From contig NAOQ01000007.1 in assembly GCA_002751075.1 (NCBI GenBank), positions 160,066 through 224,065 of the forward strand: a stretch of 64,000 nucleotides of DNA, read 5' to 3'. Below the pieces are notes generated by a model. The model did no database searches. It saw only the letters and a list, made by a program, of their open reading frames with translations, and was not told the DNA's origin. Position numbers and translations under genes: made by a program. The first letter of the stretch is position 1. The number at the start of each line of letters is the position of its first letter. Positions 1-13,800 of this stretch are shown here, one piece after another. This stretch comes from Ichthyophonus hoferi. Taxonomy: Eukaryota; Opisthokonta; Ichthyosporea; Ichthyophonida; Ichthyophonidae.

Positions 1-149
1 ACACAGCCAGAGGCAATAGTGGTTACACAAATATACAAAACAAGTAATATGTATGAGTGGGTGTACATGCTTATACAACAGGACCTTGAGACCTATATAA
101 CCGTATAACACCACAAGCCTCTGTAGAAAAAGGCAGATAAAAACCTCAC

Positions 150-730
150 CCACATACACTGTGAGCCATTTACCGCTAATTATACCCTCTATCTACTCAG
201 TTAAACAAGGAGAGGAAAATAACGGCAATAGGATAAAGGATGGGAGTACAACCATAAATATGGTCATAGATTACACAGGTAATAAAACTACAACGGAATG
301 AACAAAATAAAAAGCTAAACTTTGCGCTAGTCTTTAAAAAAAATTACTGATATCAAATGTTCTAGTATTAGGTGGTGTAAAGGCCTGTGGGTGGGTGCAG
401 TGCTTCTTATCTATTGTAAAATGTACATATAACAAATAAATTAACATAATCATCAACAGCTTTGGTGTTATATTTGAATATTTTTTAGATATATAGCTCC
501 AGAATGGACACAAAAAAAAAAGAAGCTGGTAGGAAAGACCAGTAGAGGAGCTAAAACGAGGAGCGATGGAAAGAGAATGGGTCGAAATGAAACTACCTAC
601 CATCATAAAATGCATTGTTTTGTGGCTTAAGAAAATCTTCAAACAAGGCCTCCACAGCGGTACCTGGACGAAGATGTAAAAAGAATCGCCCGTTTGGCTG
701 TTGACCGCTACTAGTCATGGTCTTGTTCAT
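150..730 (-). CDS. 5' end of an unrecognised gene (two exons, runs off left edge)
   Basis: On the minus strand an ATG at 730 (second in-frame ATG at 718) opens about 45 codons including the stretch GRFFLHLRPGTAVEALFEDF, then a GTAGTT donor after 597. A 26-base second exon (175-150) between an ATTAG acceptor and a GTGAGG donor continues in phase and reads roughly GSGKWLTVYVG. The remaining exons lie left of the window. The peptide has the hydrophobic/charged rhythm of a conserved domain start, but I do not recognise the family. A donor four bases earlier (after 601) is also possible and would change the frame of exon 2; the choice rests only on the more protein-like result. No signal peptide is evident. 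Confidence 0.4.
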
Positions 731-3700
731 AATACAAAGGCCGGCCGCCTTAGTATTCTGACAAGAAAGAACGAACGCTAGGTATTAATGCACCAGAGCA
801 GTGGGGACGATGCTCTAAAAAAAAATGTGCCGCCGTAGACGAAAGAATATAGAAAAATGGGTGATAGAAGCTGAGTCAAACATAAGCCCAACTGCTAAAC
901 AAGCGAATACATAATAATACGCCACAACACACAATATGTTCTATGTTAGTTGATAAGTCTCCCCAGCCCCAGGTAATAACTGCAGTAGCTGTAGAGGTGT
1001 AGACCGACCATGTGACGTCATTTGATTGTATCATATTGCCTTAAAAAGGTTATTAGTAACCTTTACTGGTGGTTATGTTGTTATACATAATACGTACCTA
1101 GTATTTTCCTACGTCCAATCACAGGTCATTATTTATTAAAAATCAGCATACGCAATTATAATGATCCCGCAAAAAACTCTTTTTCTTCTCGTATGCTAAC
1201 CGTCTCCATCATTACTAAGTTGCATATATATATATATATATAAAATAGATGTATCACCTATATGCGCATATTCAACAATATACGTTGATTTCAGGATGGG
1301 AAACAAACCGTCGCAACAAATTTAAGCTTGTATAAATCGGTTCCAATAGCCAATAGTATATGGTTTGTATCTCCAAAAATCAATTGGGGAAATAAAACAT
1401 TTCAGCAATCAACGATAGTATTGGATAGTCAGGTAATACTACAATAATGTCTAGTCTGGCCATAGGCTATTTGCCTTAAACAACATTTTCTAATGTAAAT
1501 TGTTTAGTAGGTAAGCAATATAGAGGATGGAGGGGAAAGTTGTGATGCTCTTTTCATTTACTGATCTCTATTAATAAACATAATAAAAATATTAGTTAAG
1601 CTAGGATTTCCCTGAATTAACCCTAATTACTATATACTTTATTCACCAAAAACCGGCCATTGTAACAAGAATGTAGCTACCATTTCCAGTAATATTACTG
1701 CCAGAGTAAAAGGACAGCCTGATCCTTGCCTGCTTTACCTTTTAATCGCATTCGCATATTTGGCACATTTTTGCCAATAATCGCATATTTCTGTTTTTGA
1801 TTATTTTAATATGTTTTTTGCTCAAAGTATACCTTTCTATAACAGAAAACTAAAAATAATTAGAAACTTTGGTATTTATTAAAATATGTATTCCAAATAT
1901 GAGCAGATATTGGTTTTGTTACGGCTAGCAGAGGTGGTTCCCGAGATTACGATTGATCTCATCATATCAAAGCCTGGGATATCACTTATAGTTAAAGTAT
2001 GCAATTAAAAGCAGTGAAATGCAAATAAATTTTAAAGTTCGGCAGAGCCAAAAAAAAATCAATATTAACAATAGTTATGCTATATGGACCAAAAATGTAT
2101 GCAATACTGTAGGAATGATGAATTTTAAATATATTTATTATAAACTATGCAATTTATTCACCAAATCTACCAATCGAAAATCGCCATTATACGTGGAGAA
2201 AGACCCCAACTGCTTTTTTGTACAAGAAAATCTTCCTATATATTAAAATCATCGTTGTTACAGGTATATTGAACTTACTCCCTTTTATATTAGTTTCCTT
2301 TGTAGCATCTTACAAACAGATATAACCGATTGAATATAATATGTTACATATCATGTTCCGGTTAACAATTTTCAATTAATTGAAGGCACTGGGAAGACCC
2401 CAACTTATAGAGTTAATCCAACTAAATATCTGATCTTCATAGTTTATAGATCACCAGATTTATGCATATATCTTGACACCTGTTTCACACTTACAGTTTG
2501 ATTTAAATGTTTCACAATACCACATTATTCCAAATTCCAAAATACAAGCCAATCAGACCTCTATCTATGGACCCGACGTATCATAGTCACTATGATCTGC
2601 AACCTGAAATTGTAAACTGACTGAGTGTAGCCAAACTCTGGAATGGGTTATGCACATTGTATATTATGCCCCAATAGGATTGCATATTATGGTAGACTAT
2701 GAATTAGTTCTAAGGGCGAGCTTGTGACTTTTTCAGAATTACTTGTTCAAAGCAAAGAAGCTTTGCTTGACTCTCCATCCACGTTATTGGATACACATTT
2801 AATCATTTTAACACAAAAAACACAATGCATTTGTTTTAAATTATTTTGTAACAAGGTATTTTATTGTTACTGTTGTTATTATTGGTTTTTACCTTAATTG
2901 ATGTTTAAATAATTACTTATTCTAAAGCATTTACAGCATTATCCTAGTCATCCACACTACCCTATATAAGTGGCCATTCAGATCTTGTTTAGGAATTATT
3001 AAATTCTGACTACTCAACAATATTGAAGCGATAATAATTGTCTTCCTCACAAGATCAATACACTAACACTAATACCATGAAAGCCAATGGGAATAATAGC
3101 GAATACATATATAATGTGTCAAAGTCTATTGATATTGCATTCATAATAGCGTGGTGTTTATCTACTTCATTACAATTGATATCTTGAAAAATTAGTGGAA
3201 TAATTTATTTAGTATTACTAGTATATGAGGATAAAAGTATATTGGAAATGTTTAATTGGCTGAATAAAGAGGATAGCCTTGTAGTTTTAATGGCTGAGCC
3301 ACGTATGCATGGGAGAAGGCAAGTTACATAGAAAGCGATGTGATTATTAAGTAGAAAGCATGTATTTATCTTCAAAAAGAAAATACCAAAGGTTATCTAT
3401 ATTTGTGAAATATATAAATATAAAAATTTGAAATAATATTTGTACTGTACTGAAAAGAAAAAATATGAACAGTCTTGACCCTTTTAAGAAAAAATAGAAA
3501 AAAAACTAATATTATTATTCACAGATTAAATAAAGAAGACTATTGGTTAAAGGCAACAGTCTATCATATCATTCACCATCGGTTGGATCATCGGTAGCTC
3601 TTGAAAAGGCTGCCTGTAAAACCCCCCTAAAAATTAAAAAAGGGAATGAAAAGGTTATCAAAGAACACTCTTTGCCTTGATCAGTAATGAATAGAAATAT

Positions 3701-4613
3701 TTAATATCTAAAAGAATGCGAATGCATTAGAGGTTTTTTACGTCAGCTAAATGTTTTAAATGTATTAGTATATTAGTATATTTTAATATTGAAAATAATA
3801 TTCATATATTTTTATATTTGTGTTGCCATTTTTATATATTTTTTTTCAATAAAAGTATGTATCAAAAAAACAAATTGATGTCGTTTTAGCTATATAAAGA
3901 ATCCCCCCACCCCAATTTACTATTTATTGCTAAGTAATGGCTCACGACTTATACATTGGGTATTTGTTTATGTACATTTGTAAGTTACTATAAACAATAT
4001 ATAATATAACCTATATAGCAGGCCTATTTTATAGCTATATTAGATATAGTAGCCCCTTAATTTGCACTGGCTGACGGACTTCACGTTAATAATAAAAACG
4101 TGACAGTAGCTACTTTTTCTTCTTTTTTTCTGTGATAAATTCAAGGTTTAGATATATTTGGTGAGTGTTTATTCTTGCATTATACCCAGCTGCAGGTTAT
4201 ATTTTGAGTTATATATACTTAGCTTATTGGTTTATTTATTACTGTGGTATATACAGAGCTCCTTCCAGCCATATCATCCTACAAAGTATAATAGCAATCA
4301 CCTGCATACTTTTCTGTTTTATTCAATTTTATTCATCGGAATGGCAATCGGCTTCATTTTGGTACTTTTCAATACTTTTCTTCATTTTATTTACTTGGTC
4401 AAAGTGGAACATAAGCAATAAGAAAACAAGGTTAAAGAATTTTATCTATCAGAGTTAGTGGTCTCAGGAGTTATTATATTTTCAGGTTTTAGCTCGATCA
4501 ATTTCAGTTTCAAATAACTTTTGTTGCTACCCAACAGGGAAATAATTCATATTTAGTTATTTTCCGAACTATCTTTTTTTTCAAGGAACGACAGACTTAG
4601 ACAAGAGGAAGTC
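731..4613. other. Intergenic region between the left-edge gene and the A2M gene
   Basis: AT-rich sequence with an (AT)n microsatellite at 1224-1243. Only short ORFs occur (for example 4158-4421 and 2019-2246), with low-complexity Tyr/Ile/Leu/Asn-rich translations and no domain resemblance. It should contain the promoter and 5' UTR of the A2M gene, but no clear TATA box or 5' exon could be fixed. Confidence 0.5.
1013..1020. promoter_or_regulatory. CRE-like palindrome TGACGTCA
   Basis: A perfect TGACGTCA palindrome, the consensus site for CREB/ATF bZIP factors, lies about 280 bases upstream of the minus-strand ATG at 730. A role in that gene's promoter is inference from position alone; an 8-mer can arise by chance. 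Confidence 0.25.
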
Positions 4614-4862
4614 ATGGGTCCTCTACCCTCACTACCAGTAGTGATATGTTTATTGCTGGCTTTGCCGCTCCTGAACCTTGGAGATGGCAAGGACCTGCCC
4701 CTTAAAGTCAGTGCTATCGTTCCTACAGACAAGGGAATATATAAACTTGAGAATCAACAGGATGTGGTTGTAGTTTTTAACCGCCCAGTCATAGCCCTGG
4801 GGTCTGATTTTAACAATAAACTAACGCAAGCACCCTTTAGCCTGGTCTGTAAGAATATGGAG
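4614..4862 (+). other. A2M exon 1: signal peptide and first MG strand
   Basis: The ATG at 4614 begins a hydrophobic stretch (LPVVICLLLALPLLNLG) typical of a cleaved signal peptide, followed by VVVVFNRPVIALGSDF, the first strand-turn of bacterial MG1 domains ('a.VvFs.Pv'). I end the exon before GTATTA at 4863 because phase 0 is required by the next exon, which supplies the expected LRWVTTSTARFTP. A stronger-looking GTAAGA donor at 4849 would give the wrong phase for the good acceptor at 5210. Confidence 0.7.
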
Positions 4863-7800
4863 GTATTATTTATGTTTATGGTGGGATGAGTGCTTGATTC
4901 TTTTAGTATGAGGTTGTTTATCTGAAGACAAGGCGTAAGATTTATTGTTTCCCTACAAAGGGAAATATATATAAAAATACCTCTATTTACTTACATTTAT
5001 ATATAGTCAGGCACAACACTAAAGAAAACAGACGTAAATAACTACATGTTTTTTTCCTAATTAAGATTTTTTTTTTAAAAAAATGTGTCTTGAAAATAGA
5101 GTCAAATTACCAGAAATTCTTAGTCCACGCACATTATGTCTTCATCCGTGCTTATATCTTACTTTATTTTCTCTTTTTTCATAACATTGTTCCAACACAC
5201 CTTACCATAGAACAAAGACTGTGTAAACGGAACCCTCCGATGGGTGACCACCTCTACTGCCCGTTTTACGCCTAGAGGCAAATGGCAAACAGGTAAAGGG
5301 AGGGGAAATAATAGTAATAAGCTTGGCATGCAATCCTTGCCCAATGCTAGTACTGTCCCCAATACTACTAGGGATTAAAAGAACCTCAAATGCATTTAAT
5401 ATAAGCTGTATATTTATTGAATAATATTTTAATATATATATATGAACTGGCCGTGTCAATTGTAGGCTTCCATGACTCTTGGCCTATCACGCGAATGTAT
5501 ATCTATGTTGTTCTGTATGTCTACTCAAATATCAATGCATAGCTACCAGGATCTATCTGTCATGACCTCCAGCCCTGTACTATTTTCCCAAACCATGATG
5601 ATAATCTATTCATTACCCTCCCTCTACCTCCTCCCTCTCCTACTACAAGATCTGCGTCTTGTGCTTACTATCAATCCGAAGCTTGTTACATATGATGGAG
5701 TTACTCTCAGCCCCGACCTTGGGTCACAGACCCAGGAGTATACGACACAAGGACTGGTAGTGGACATAAAGAGGGTTGAATCACCACTTGCCACCCAACT
5801 AACGGATGGAGAATGGAGTTCTGTGATTTCATCGTCAATGTTCAAGGAATTTGCGCACGAGGTTCCTCCTGATGGGGTGATACATGCTTGGTAGGTAGTC
5901 GTCCGTTGTTCACTGTGGTGTAATGGTGAATGGTTACCTACATGTACCGACCCTCTCATTATAGGATGTGTTTACTTCATGCTATACGGGAGGTCCTGTG
6001 AAATGCGAGGCTATATATAGCTATATGTTTAAAGCACATTGTCAAATGGGTTCATATGTTGGTTTAGGTATACGTATACAATCACACAATAAACAAATAG
6101 CAAGATAAAACCTTTTGTTAAACATTAAACAAATAGTTGTTAATTGTGACCAATATATTATAGATACACGCTCCTGTGCTCGTATATATATATATATATA
6201 AAAAGGGTAATAATCTTTTCATTTCTCCCAATCTATTGTATGCGTACCTCTTACACATTTATATGGTGAACAGGGTCGATACCCCAGTAGATGTAGCTAC
6301 CCTTCAGAAGGGTATGGTGATGACACCTTCATGCCCAGAGAATCTAAAGAGTTTAACAAATTGTGGAAGTGCTAAGGAAAATATCAAAGTCACAATTTCT
6401 GAATACACACCCGAAGTAATTTCACTACGTAAAGGCAAAGCAAACCTTGGCCAATATCTGGAGGTGGGCGTAGACGTGTGTATAGTTATTTAAGAGCTAG
6501 ATATCAATAATTATTGGCACGATAACGTGTATCTATTAATGTGCAAGAAAGGTTTTGTTACAATGTTTTTATAGTAGGGATAATGCAATTACACTGATTT
6601 ATGTCTATATCTATACATTTCTTTATTCTATTGCAATTTATCTGCAGTATGACCTTTATATGTTTGATACGTTCTTATGCAAGGTATATATCTAAACACA
6701 TAAGCAGGCTTGTGGTGTCCACAGCATGTACTAGTGGGGATTTCAAATGAGATTGTTAGGGTACGTGTAGTATCTCTACTACAATTTATAGTTAACGCCT
6801 TGTAGTCCCTGTATCATATATATATTTTGCTGTGCATACCATGCACTGACCCGTACTATTATAATCATCCTCCCACCAACACATGCCTGACTCCACCCCC
6901 ATTTTTATTCTTACGCAACCATAGATCAAGCCACGTACACCTCTCATGTCTGCCGAGAGATATCTCCTCTTTGTTCCTGCGGGTACTCGCTACTCGCCCA
7001 ACTCAGGGCCCACCAGTGAAGCGATTAGCCAGGCTGTGTATGGTCTTTTGCCTAACAAGGTGCACCTAGAGAAACCATGGAGAGCCCAATACACACGGTA
7101 CAGAATAGGGTTCAGGCATGGACTACCACAGAACATTACACACAAACAGTTACTTTCTGTTATACAGGTAATATATGCATGGGTATAAATAGTTTGGTTT
7201 TAGTTTTTCTTTGTAGTCAAATGTATGTTTATAGAGGTTTTGGATCTGGGTATACATAATTTTGTGACGCAACTATGTGCTAAGATATGTCTGTAGGCTC
7301 CCAATTATGGCAACTGTGAAGGGAAGGCATTTCAATTTACATAAGGTAGTGGGTAGAGCTGGTTTAACCCGGGCATTGTTTAAATACCATCTATATATAT
7401 ATATTATACCATGTTCGAATTGGAGCTATGGCTTATGGTTTTCTAGATCAGCCTTCATATTTACATTCATCTAGTGATGGTGATACTTGTCATTATATTC
7501 CCGATGATATATTTTGTAGTTTTATATAGATGTTATTAGTTTTGTGTGCTTTGCAATGAATTCGGTCATCTAACTATATTACCGTGAGTGTTTACAGTGC
7601 TAGTAAGCGAGACGTATGTTCGTATGCATGTGACTTCTCGCTTATCAGAATACATGTTTCTTATAGTCCATATTGACCTAATACACTCACACTCCTACTC
7701 ACACACGTGAATCTTTCACCGCGTTGCCGTACTTAAGCTGCAATATTTATGCTTCCCCTTCCAAAGAAATATCCAATTGCCTCCACTTTCTAGTTATTGC

Positions 7801-10800
7801 CAGAGGCATAAAAAAATAGCAAAGCTTTGAAATTAAAATGTGTGTTAATATCATATATAGCAAGGAACAGCTTACAGAGCAACATAGACTGATATACATG
7901 GGAAACCTTAGCAGAATACAGAATTGGCATGACCCAGCATAACATGCATGTATACACATATAACTATATTTTAAGGTCTTTAATGCCAGTATCTGGCTCT
8001 TACCCACTATGCACCACCACAGATAGCACCCCAACTTAATCCAGGGACGAAAGTATACAACCTAAGTAAATCCGCTGTAATCATTGAAGGGAATTTCTTG
8101 CCTAGTACTAACTACAAAGTGACAGTCAAGGCCTCCCCTCTGGTGGTGGATGGGTTTGGTCAGAGTTTACAACGATCATCCATTGCTTTCACCACAGAGT
8201 CTTTTATGCCGGTAACCGCCCATCCCACTGATTATATTGCTTACTTTGAGGCAGACTTTGCCAATAAAACTAGTGCACCTCAGGGTGTCAACTGGGGGGC
8301 GGTAATTATGAACCCTCAACCGATAACGTGCTATCAGGATGGTTCTACTAGAGAGTTCACCCCCAAGGTAAGGAGGAATCTAGGTGATGGCAGTACATAC
8401 ATCATACGGATAATACATGCACCCAACCATAGATTGTAAAGTGCAGATATCATATGATATGCATATACTAAAAAACTGCATATTACTGTTTTTGCAAATA
8501 CTCGGTCAATGTTTAATGGTTTTATGTACTTGCAGTATGTAATGCATATGTTTCTATTTAGTATCTATATTTGCAAATGATTGCACTCACTCATTTCCTT
8601 TTATGTTAGGTTACACATAGGATTTCCTTTACACCTATGGCATTACAGATCACGTAACCTATGCGACTATATAGTACCCTCATCTAATATATGGATAATA
8701 TATATTCTCGTAAATAAAAAGCTACATATTTATACACTAACTTACAAGAAAACTCCCACATGCAAATACATGGTTAGATGACAGCCCACTCTGTCACCTC
8801 CGCCAACCTGGAAGATAATCTAAATGATCTAGTTCGTGATCGCAGTGAGGGCTACGATGACACCAACGACCTTAGAGTGAAAGCTGACCAGGTAGAGTGG
8901 GAAGGGCTGAGGCTATGTATGTATTATAGAGGGCCATTTAGAGGAGTATACTATATAACATGCACCATATATATTTGGAATATGGTTGGGACTACCTTTT
9001 GATAGCAATATATATATATATATATATAATGGTCGCCTGCACTGGAGAGCAATACATTGTACGTACAGTCAACATCTATTAATTCAAGGAAACATGTATA
9101 AATACATGTGTAAAGGATGGTTGGGATGGACTTAGACTTAGCCCAGTGGGTGATATATTAAAATAACTCAACAACACACATTACAGCGTACTCATACCTA
9201 CTACTAACGGGTTACTCCAATGTATATACTTTTGTTTATCTTCACTGCCCTTTTGTTGCCCTTTGTCCCAATGAACCCACCATTGATTAATATACACCAA
9301 TATTCACACAGGAGGTTTTATTAACCAATCTTCCCGGATCTGATGAGGAGGACCTAAGGTTAGATAGCAAAATGTTAAATACATCGCAATTGTTACAACC
9401 CTCAGGGCTAGTCCTTGTTCGTTACTGGAGGACAGCATGGAGCACCGGAAAAAATGAAAAGTGCCGATACATGCCTACCTCTCAATGGCTGTCATCCTCC
9501 GATATATCTCCTGTTGTCATGGTTACAGAGGTGTGTATATATGTCCATGTGTTGAAAGGTGTTTGCAAATTGTAAGCAGTTATGAATATAATTTTGTCTC
9601 AATTTATATCTATGTTTAATCCAGAGTATGGTGGAATACATAATGTCTATATATCTAATACCCTAATTATTGTCCCAGGATGATAATACAGTGACTGTAT
9701 GGGTTACACGTATTTCCAATGGTTCGCCTATCGAGGGTGCCAAGGTGCATGTGTTTATTCTTAATGAGGACTCTGGAGCTCCTGGTTCTAACAGTGCTGC
9801 AAAGGCTGCCACAGTCACTACAAATAAAAATGGGTACGTGTTTGCAAGTACATATGGACCTGTGTTGGTGGGGGTACTAAGTTAAGAAAAAGAGATCAGA
9901 GATGACTTAATGAGGAGATAAAGAAAGAAATAAAGACACCCAGAGTGGACCTCTGTATACGAGCACCCATATAACCGCATAGATTTAGGAGATTCCCAAC
10001 AAGTGAAACCCTAACTTTAGCATCTTAGATTGATCAGAATATATTGTTTTTTAAAGATATGATGCCACGTGGAGACTTAACCATAGACTTGTATACAGTG
10101 TGGCCATAACTACTATCCGGCAACAACTGATGAGTGGAAGTAGATTGGCTGTGTTTGTGGCTGACAAGACACATCTGGTGATGGCTGCCGATCCACATAC
10201 CTTCCGCCTTAGGCATGTTTCTTTCTCTCATACTAACTCTATGTTTATCGTATTTATATGTTAATTTGTTTAATGTTGGCTGGTAAATATGTGTATTGAT
10301 TCCAAATGAAAAAGCAGGCTCGAGAATTTATTAAGAGAAAAGAACAGGAAATTCCTGTTTAATGGAAACCTTAATTCCCTAGACATTTTCACAATACATT
10401 GCTATATCTTTCTAGTAAATTGTAAATATATTAGTATTGTTTCTAGTTGTATTTTGTTTACTGGTTGTTTTTTGCATTAGTAGAATAACATTGTTGATGC
10501 GTACCTGCAGCATAGAGCGGCCCCTGAGAGGCTCGCTTATTACAGACCGTCGCCTCTATCGTCCAGGGGACATCGTTCACATCAAAGGTATTCTCCTTCC
10601 CCTCTCAGTGTGTCAACACATATAGACCCAAAACCAGTATAGTGGTATAGGCTGCATAACTCCTTGTTGTTACTATACACCAGAGCTGCCTTGCCCCTTT
10701 TCTTTATTAATATAAGATCCATACTAACACACCAATGTACCTATCTGCTCTTTAAGTATATTCCAGTTTATTCTTCCCCTTCTTTCTCCTGCTGCCACTA

Positions 10801-13800
10801 TCACTCTGATATTTGCTAATAAATGTTTGTATTAACAGGTTATCTTCAGAGCCACACCAAAGGAATTGCTAGCGTTCCCGTAGGAAAGACATTTCGCATT
10901 GGTATTCGATTTAGTCGTACACATATTGTGTATAAGTATGTTCAATTCGGTATGTACTTGATATTAAACGAGTTGTGTTATAATAATTCTCGTTATGTTA
11001 TTACTAATATTAGTTGTTGATGTAGATGGCATATTTATTCTATCACATTAGAATAGATCCCTGCTTCTCTCCTGTACTCCCTCCTCTCCTACGACTGCCT
11101 GGCATGTTATTAGTATACCTGGTAGCCCACCATGGGACCCTATTGCACTACCCTCATATGACTATTTATTTTAGGCAATTGACCTGTTCCGTTCATTCTT
11201 CTCCCCCCGCCCTGCTCTCTCCTATTGGTGCTTCTATGTATTTTAGATCAACTCTATGGTAGTTTCAACTCTAGCTTTTTGGTTCCTCTAAACGCCACGT
11301 TATCTTCTCATCGACTGGTTTTGGAGTGTACCAATTATCAAGAACCAGGGTATGTATGGCCATTAGCTCTCGACATTCACACGGGCATTTCTCATAATAG
11401 TTTGTTATTATAATTTCATGCTATACATATACACATACATTAGTAATAGGGGTCTATTTAATACGTTTATCTGAGTACAGCAATTACTGTTATTTTCTGT
11501 AATAATTTATATTATAAAGGCAATAGTATGGCTGTACGACGACTTAAATTTTGTATTTGTTGTGTTTCTATTTAGGTATTTGTTATACAACTGGTTGGAT
11601 GGGGAACATAATATGAAAACATCTGGGGGAAATAATGTATGTGATATGAAACGTGAAGAGCATTGTGAATGTTGTGTGAGCCAACACGTCATAACAGATC
11701 ATAATACATTACATTCACAACCTACCTATTCCATTCTCAATAGCTAATTTAAGTCTGCCATTATAGGTTGTCATGGTAAGTATTGGGAACTGTATTGGCA
11801 TCATATTATGTGGCTCTACTCCATTATCTATTATCTTAATTCTTGTATAGTAACAAAGATGCACATATATTAAAATTACTGTCATATGTTAGGCAATTTA
11901 AGTTTTATAATATAAGTAATACGAGACTTTATAATACAGCATAGTAACAGATAATGTGTCAGACTGGACTGTTCTAAGGATGTGTTGTTTTAATGTATAA
12001 TATTTACAAATATATGTGCGGAGCATTATTCCACATTATATCTTTATCAATAGGGTGTGCTATATTTATCGAATCATCATACTGCCAGGGAGGGCCACGA
12101 CATAAGTGTTTATACAGTATGAGCCATCCAGGTACCAAGCAATGAAAGGAATGGCGCTATTACCACGCCAGGAACTTAAAACATAATATGAGCTCTTAGC
12201 TGTTAAATCATTCGGAGCTGCAGCACCAAACTAAAACAATAATGCTTTAATGATGATGAGGCAGTGAATACTAACACAGATACATTCTGACTACTTGATC
12301 CGACAGCAAGCCTACGCCGTCTAGCAATGTGATTGTACCTCTAGGATCTACCACGGATATCCTTGTGGCTGATCCCCGCGAACCGTCAGGTAGGTAGTTT
12401 ACTAGCTTGCTACTTAGGACAATGTAATGAGTGGTGTGTATATGATAGCAAAGAGTAATCGAAGCAGCTGGTTCAATATCAGATAGACTTGGTATTATAG
12501 ATACACATGGTACTGTAGGTACCCTGTCAAGGGGATTGTCCTTTGTCCCAACATTTATGTGGCTTATTTATGGACTAGGTGAGATTTTAATGTGCTTCTA
12601 TGTCTACCTGCAGCCACCTTAACCATGACCCACGACCAAGACTTCCTGATGCCCGGCAGTCCTCTTGATATTATAGTACATACAATGACTTACACCGAGT
12701 CTCCCATTGCTAATGCTAAAGTCACTTTACGATGGAAATTGGTATTTGCTGTAACACTGTATCCTGTCATTGTCATCTTTATTCTTTATCTCTCCAGTTC
12801 AAATTGTTCCTTTTATTGTGTTCTAGACCATATTCCACTTTTACCTGCCTGCTGTTGCTGATTGTTCATCATTGGGTTGCCTTGGTCACCTTAACACATT
12901 ATCTCTACCTTTTTTTTTTCTGCGTCTTTCTTTCTTCTTTATTTATGTTACCTCATTCGTCTATTTTCTTTTTTTTTCCCTTGTTTTTTTTTTTCCATCT
13001 CCCAACGCAATTCTCTTCATTGTGTTAACGCCTGGATGCTTGTGCTAGGCCCTATTTTTCTCATTTTAGGGTGTCATTTTTTCTTTGCATGGTTATGTAA
13101 TGACCTGGTTCTGCACGTTTAATCAGTTTACTGCTTGTCCATAACTTATGGGTTGTGATTTCTTTTACATGGTTGTTAGAAATAAAAAAGATGGTTTAGA
13201 GGAAGCGAGCAGCTTAGCTTTGCACGCACTATATGACATACCTCTAGTAATTATAACAAGTCCATATTGAGCAGGGAGAAGATATGTATGGATGCAGATC
13301 ATGGCAGACCAATGCCAGATAGTGCTTGATAGTATAGTAACAGGAAGATATCTTGGTGGTTTTGAGAGCCCCAGTCTCATCTAATAATTTTTAATTATGC
13401 AGAACCTTTATGGGGTTCCCAGTAAGGCCTTTGAAGACGACGAAGATTTACTGAAAGATGTAGGTTACTAGTGCTGTCCGACCTGAATGTGTTTTCTAGA
13501 AGAGATTTGGTTAATTTAATGTTAGAATATTAGGTTGTTATTCTGGGTGAGACTATCAGTTAAAAGACAGTGATAATATATGGTGCCCAACTGTGTAGCT
13601 ACATACTGTCCGTTTGATATTCAAATACCACTAGTATTTTAAAACCAAGTGTATTGTAAGCACCCTTTTTGAATGGCCTCTCACCCTCCTCCCGCCCTAT
13701 TCATCCCCTCAAGGTTCCTATAAACTGATATCTCCTCCTTGGGCTGTTTCTTATATGTTGTTCTTTCTCTTTACCACATTCTCATCTCATTTATAAATCA

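Noticed and set aside
7297-7345. Possible A2M exon (APNYGNCEGKAFQFT) with good splice signals
   Set aside because: It contains an in-frame stop in the required phase, and exons 5 and 6 join directly (phase 0) to give the expected 'w..gF..pL....l...i.i.P.l' pattern without it.
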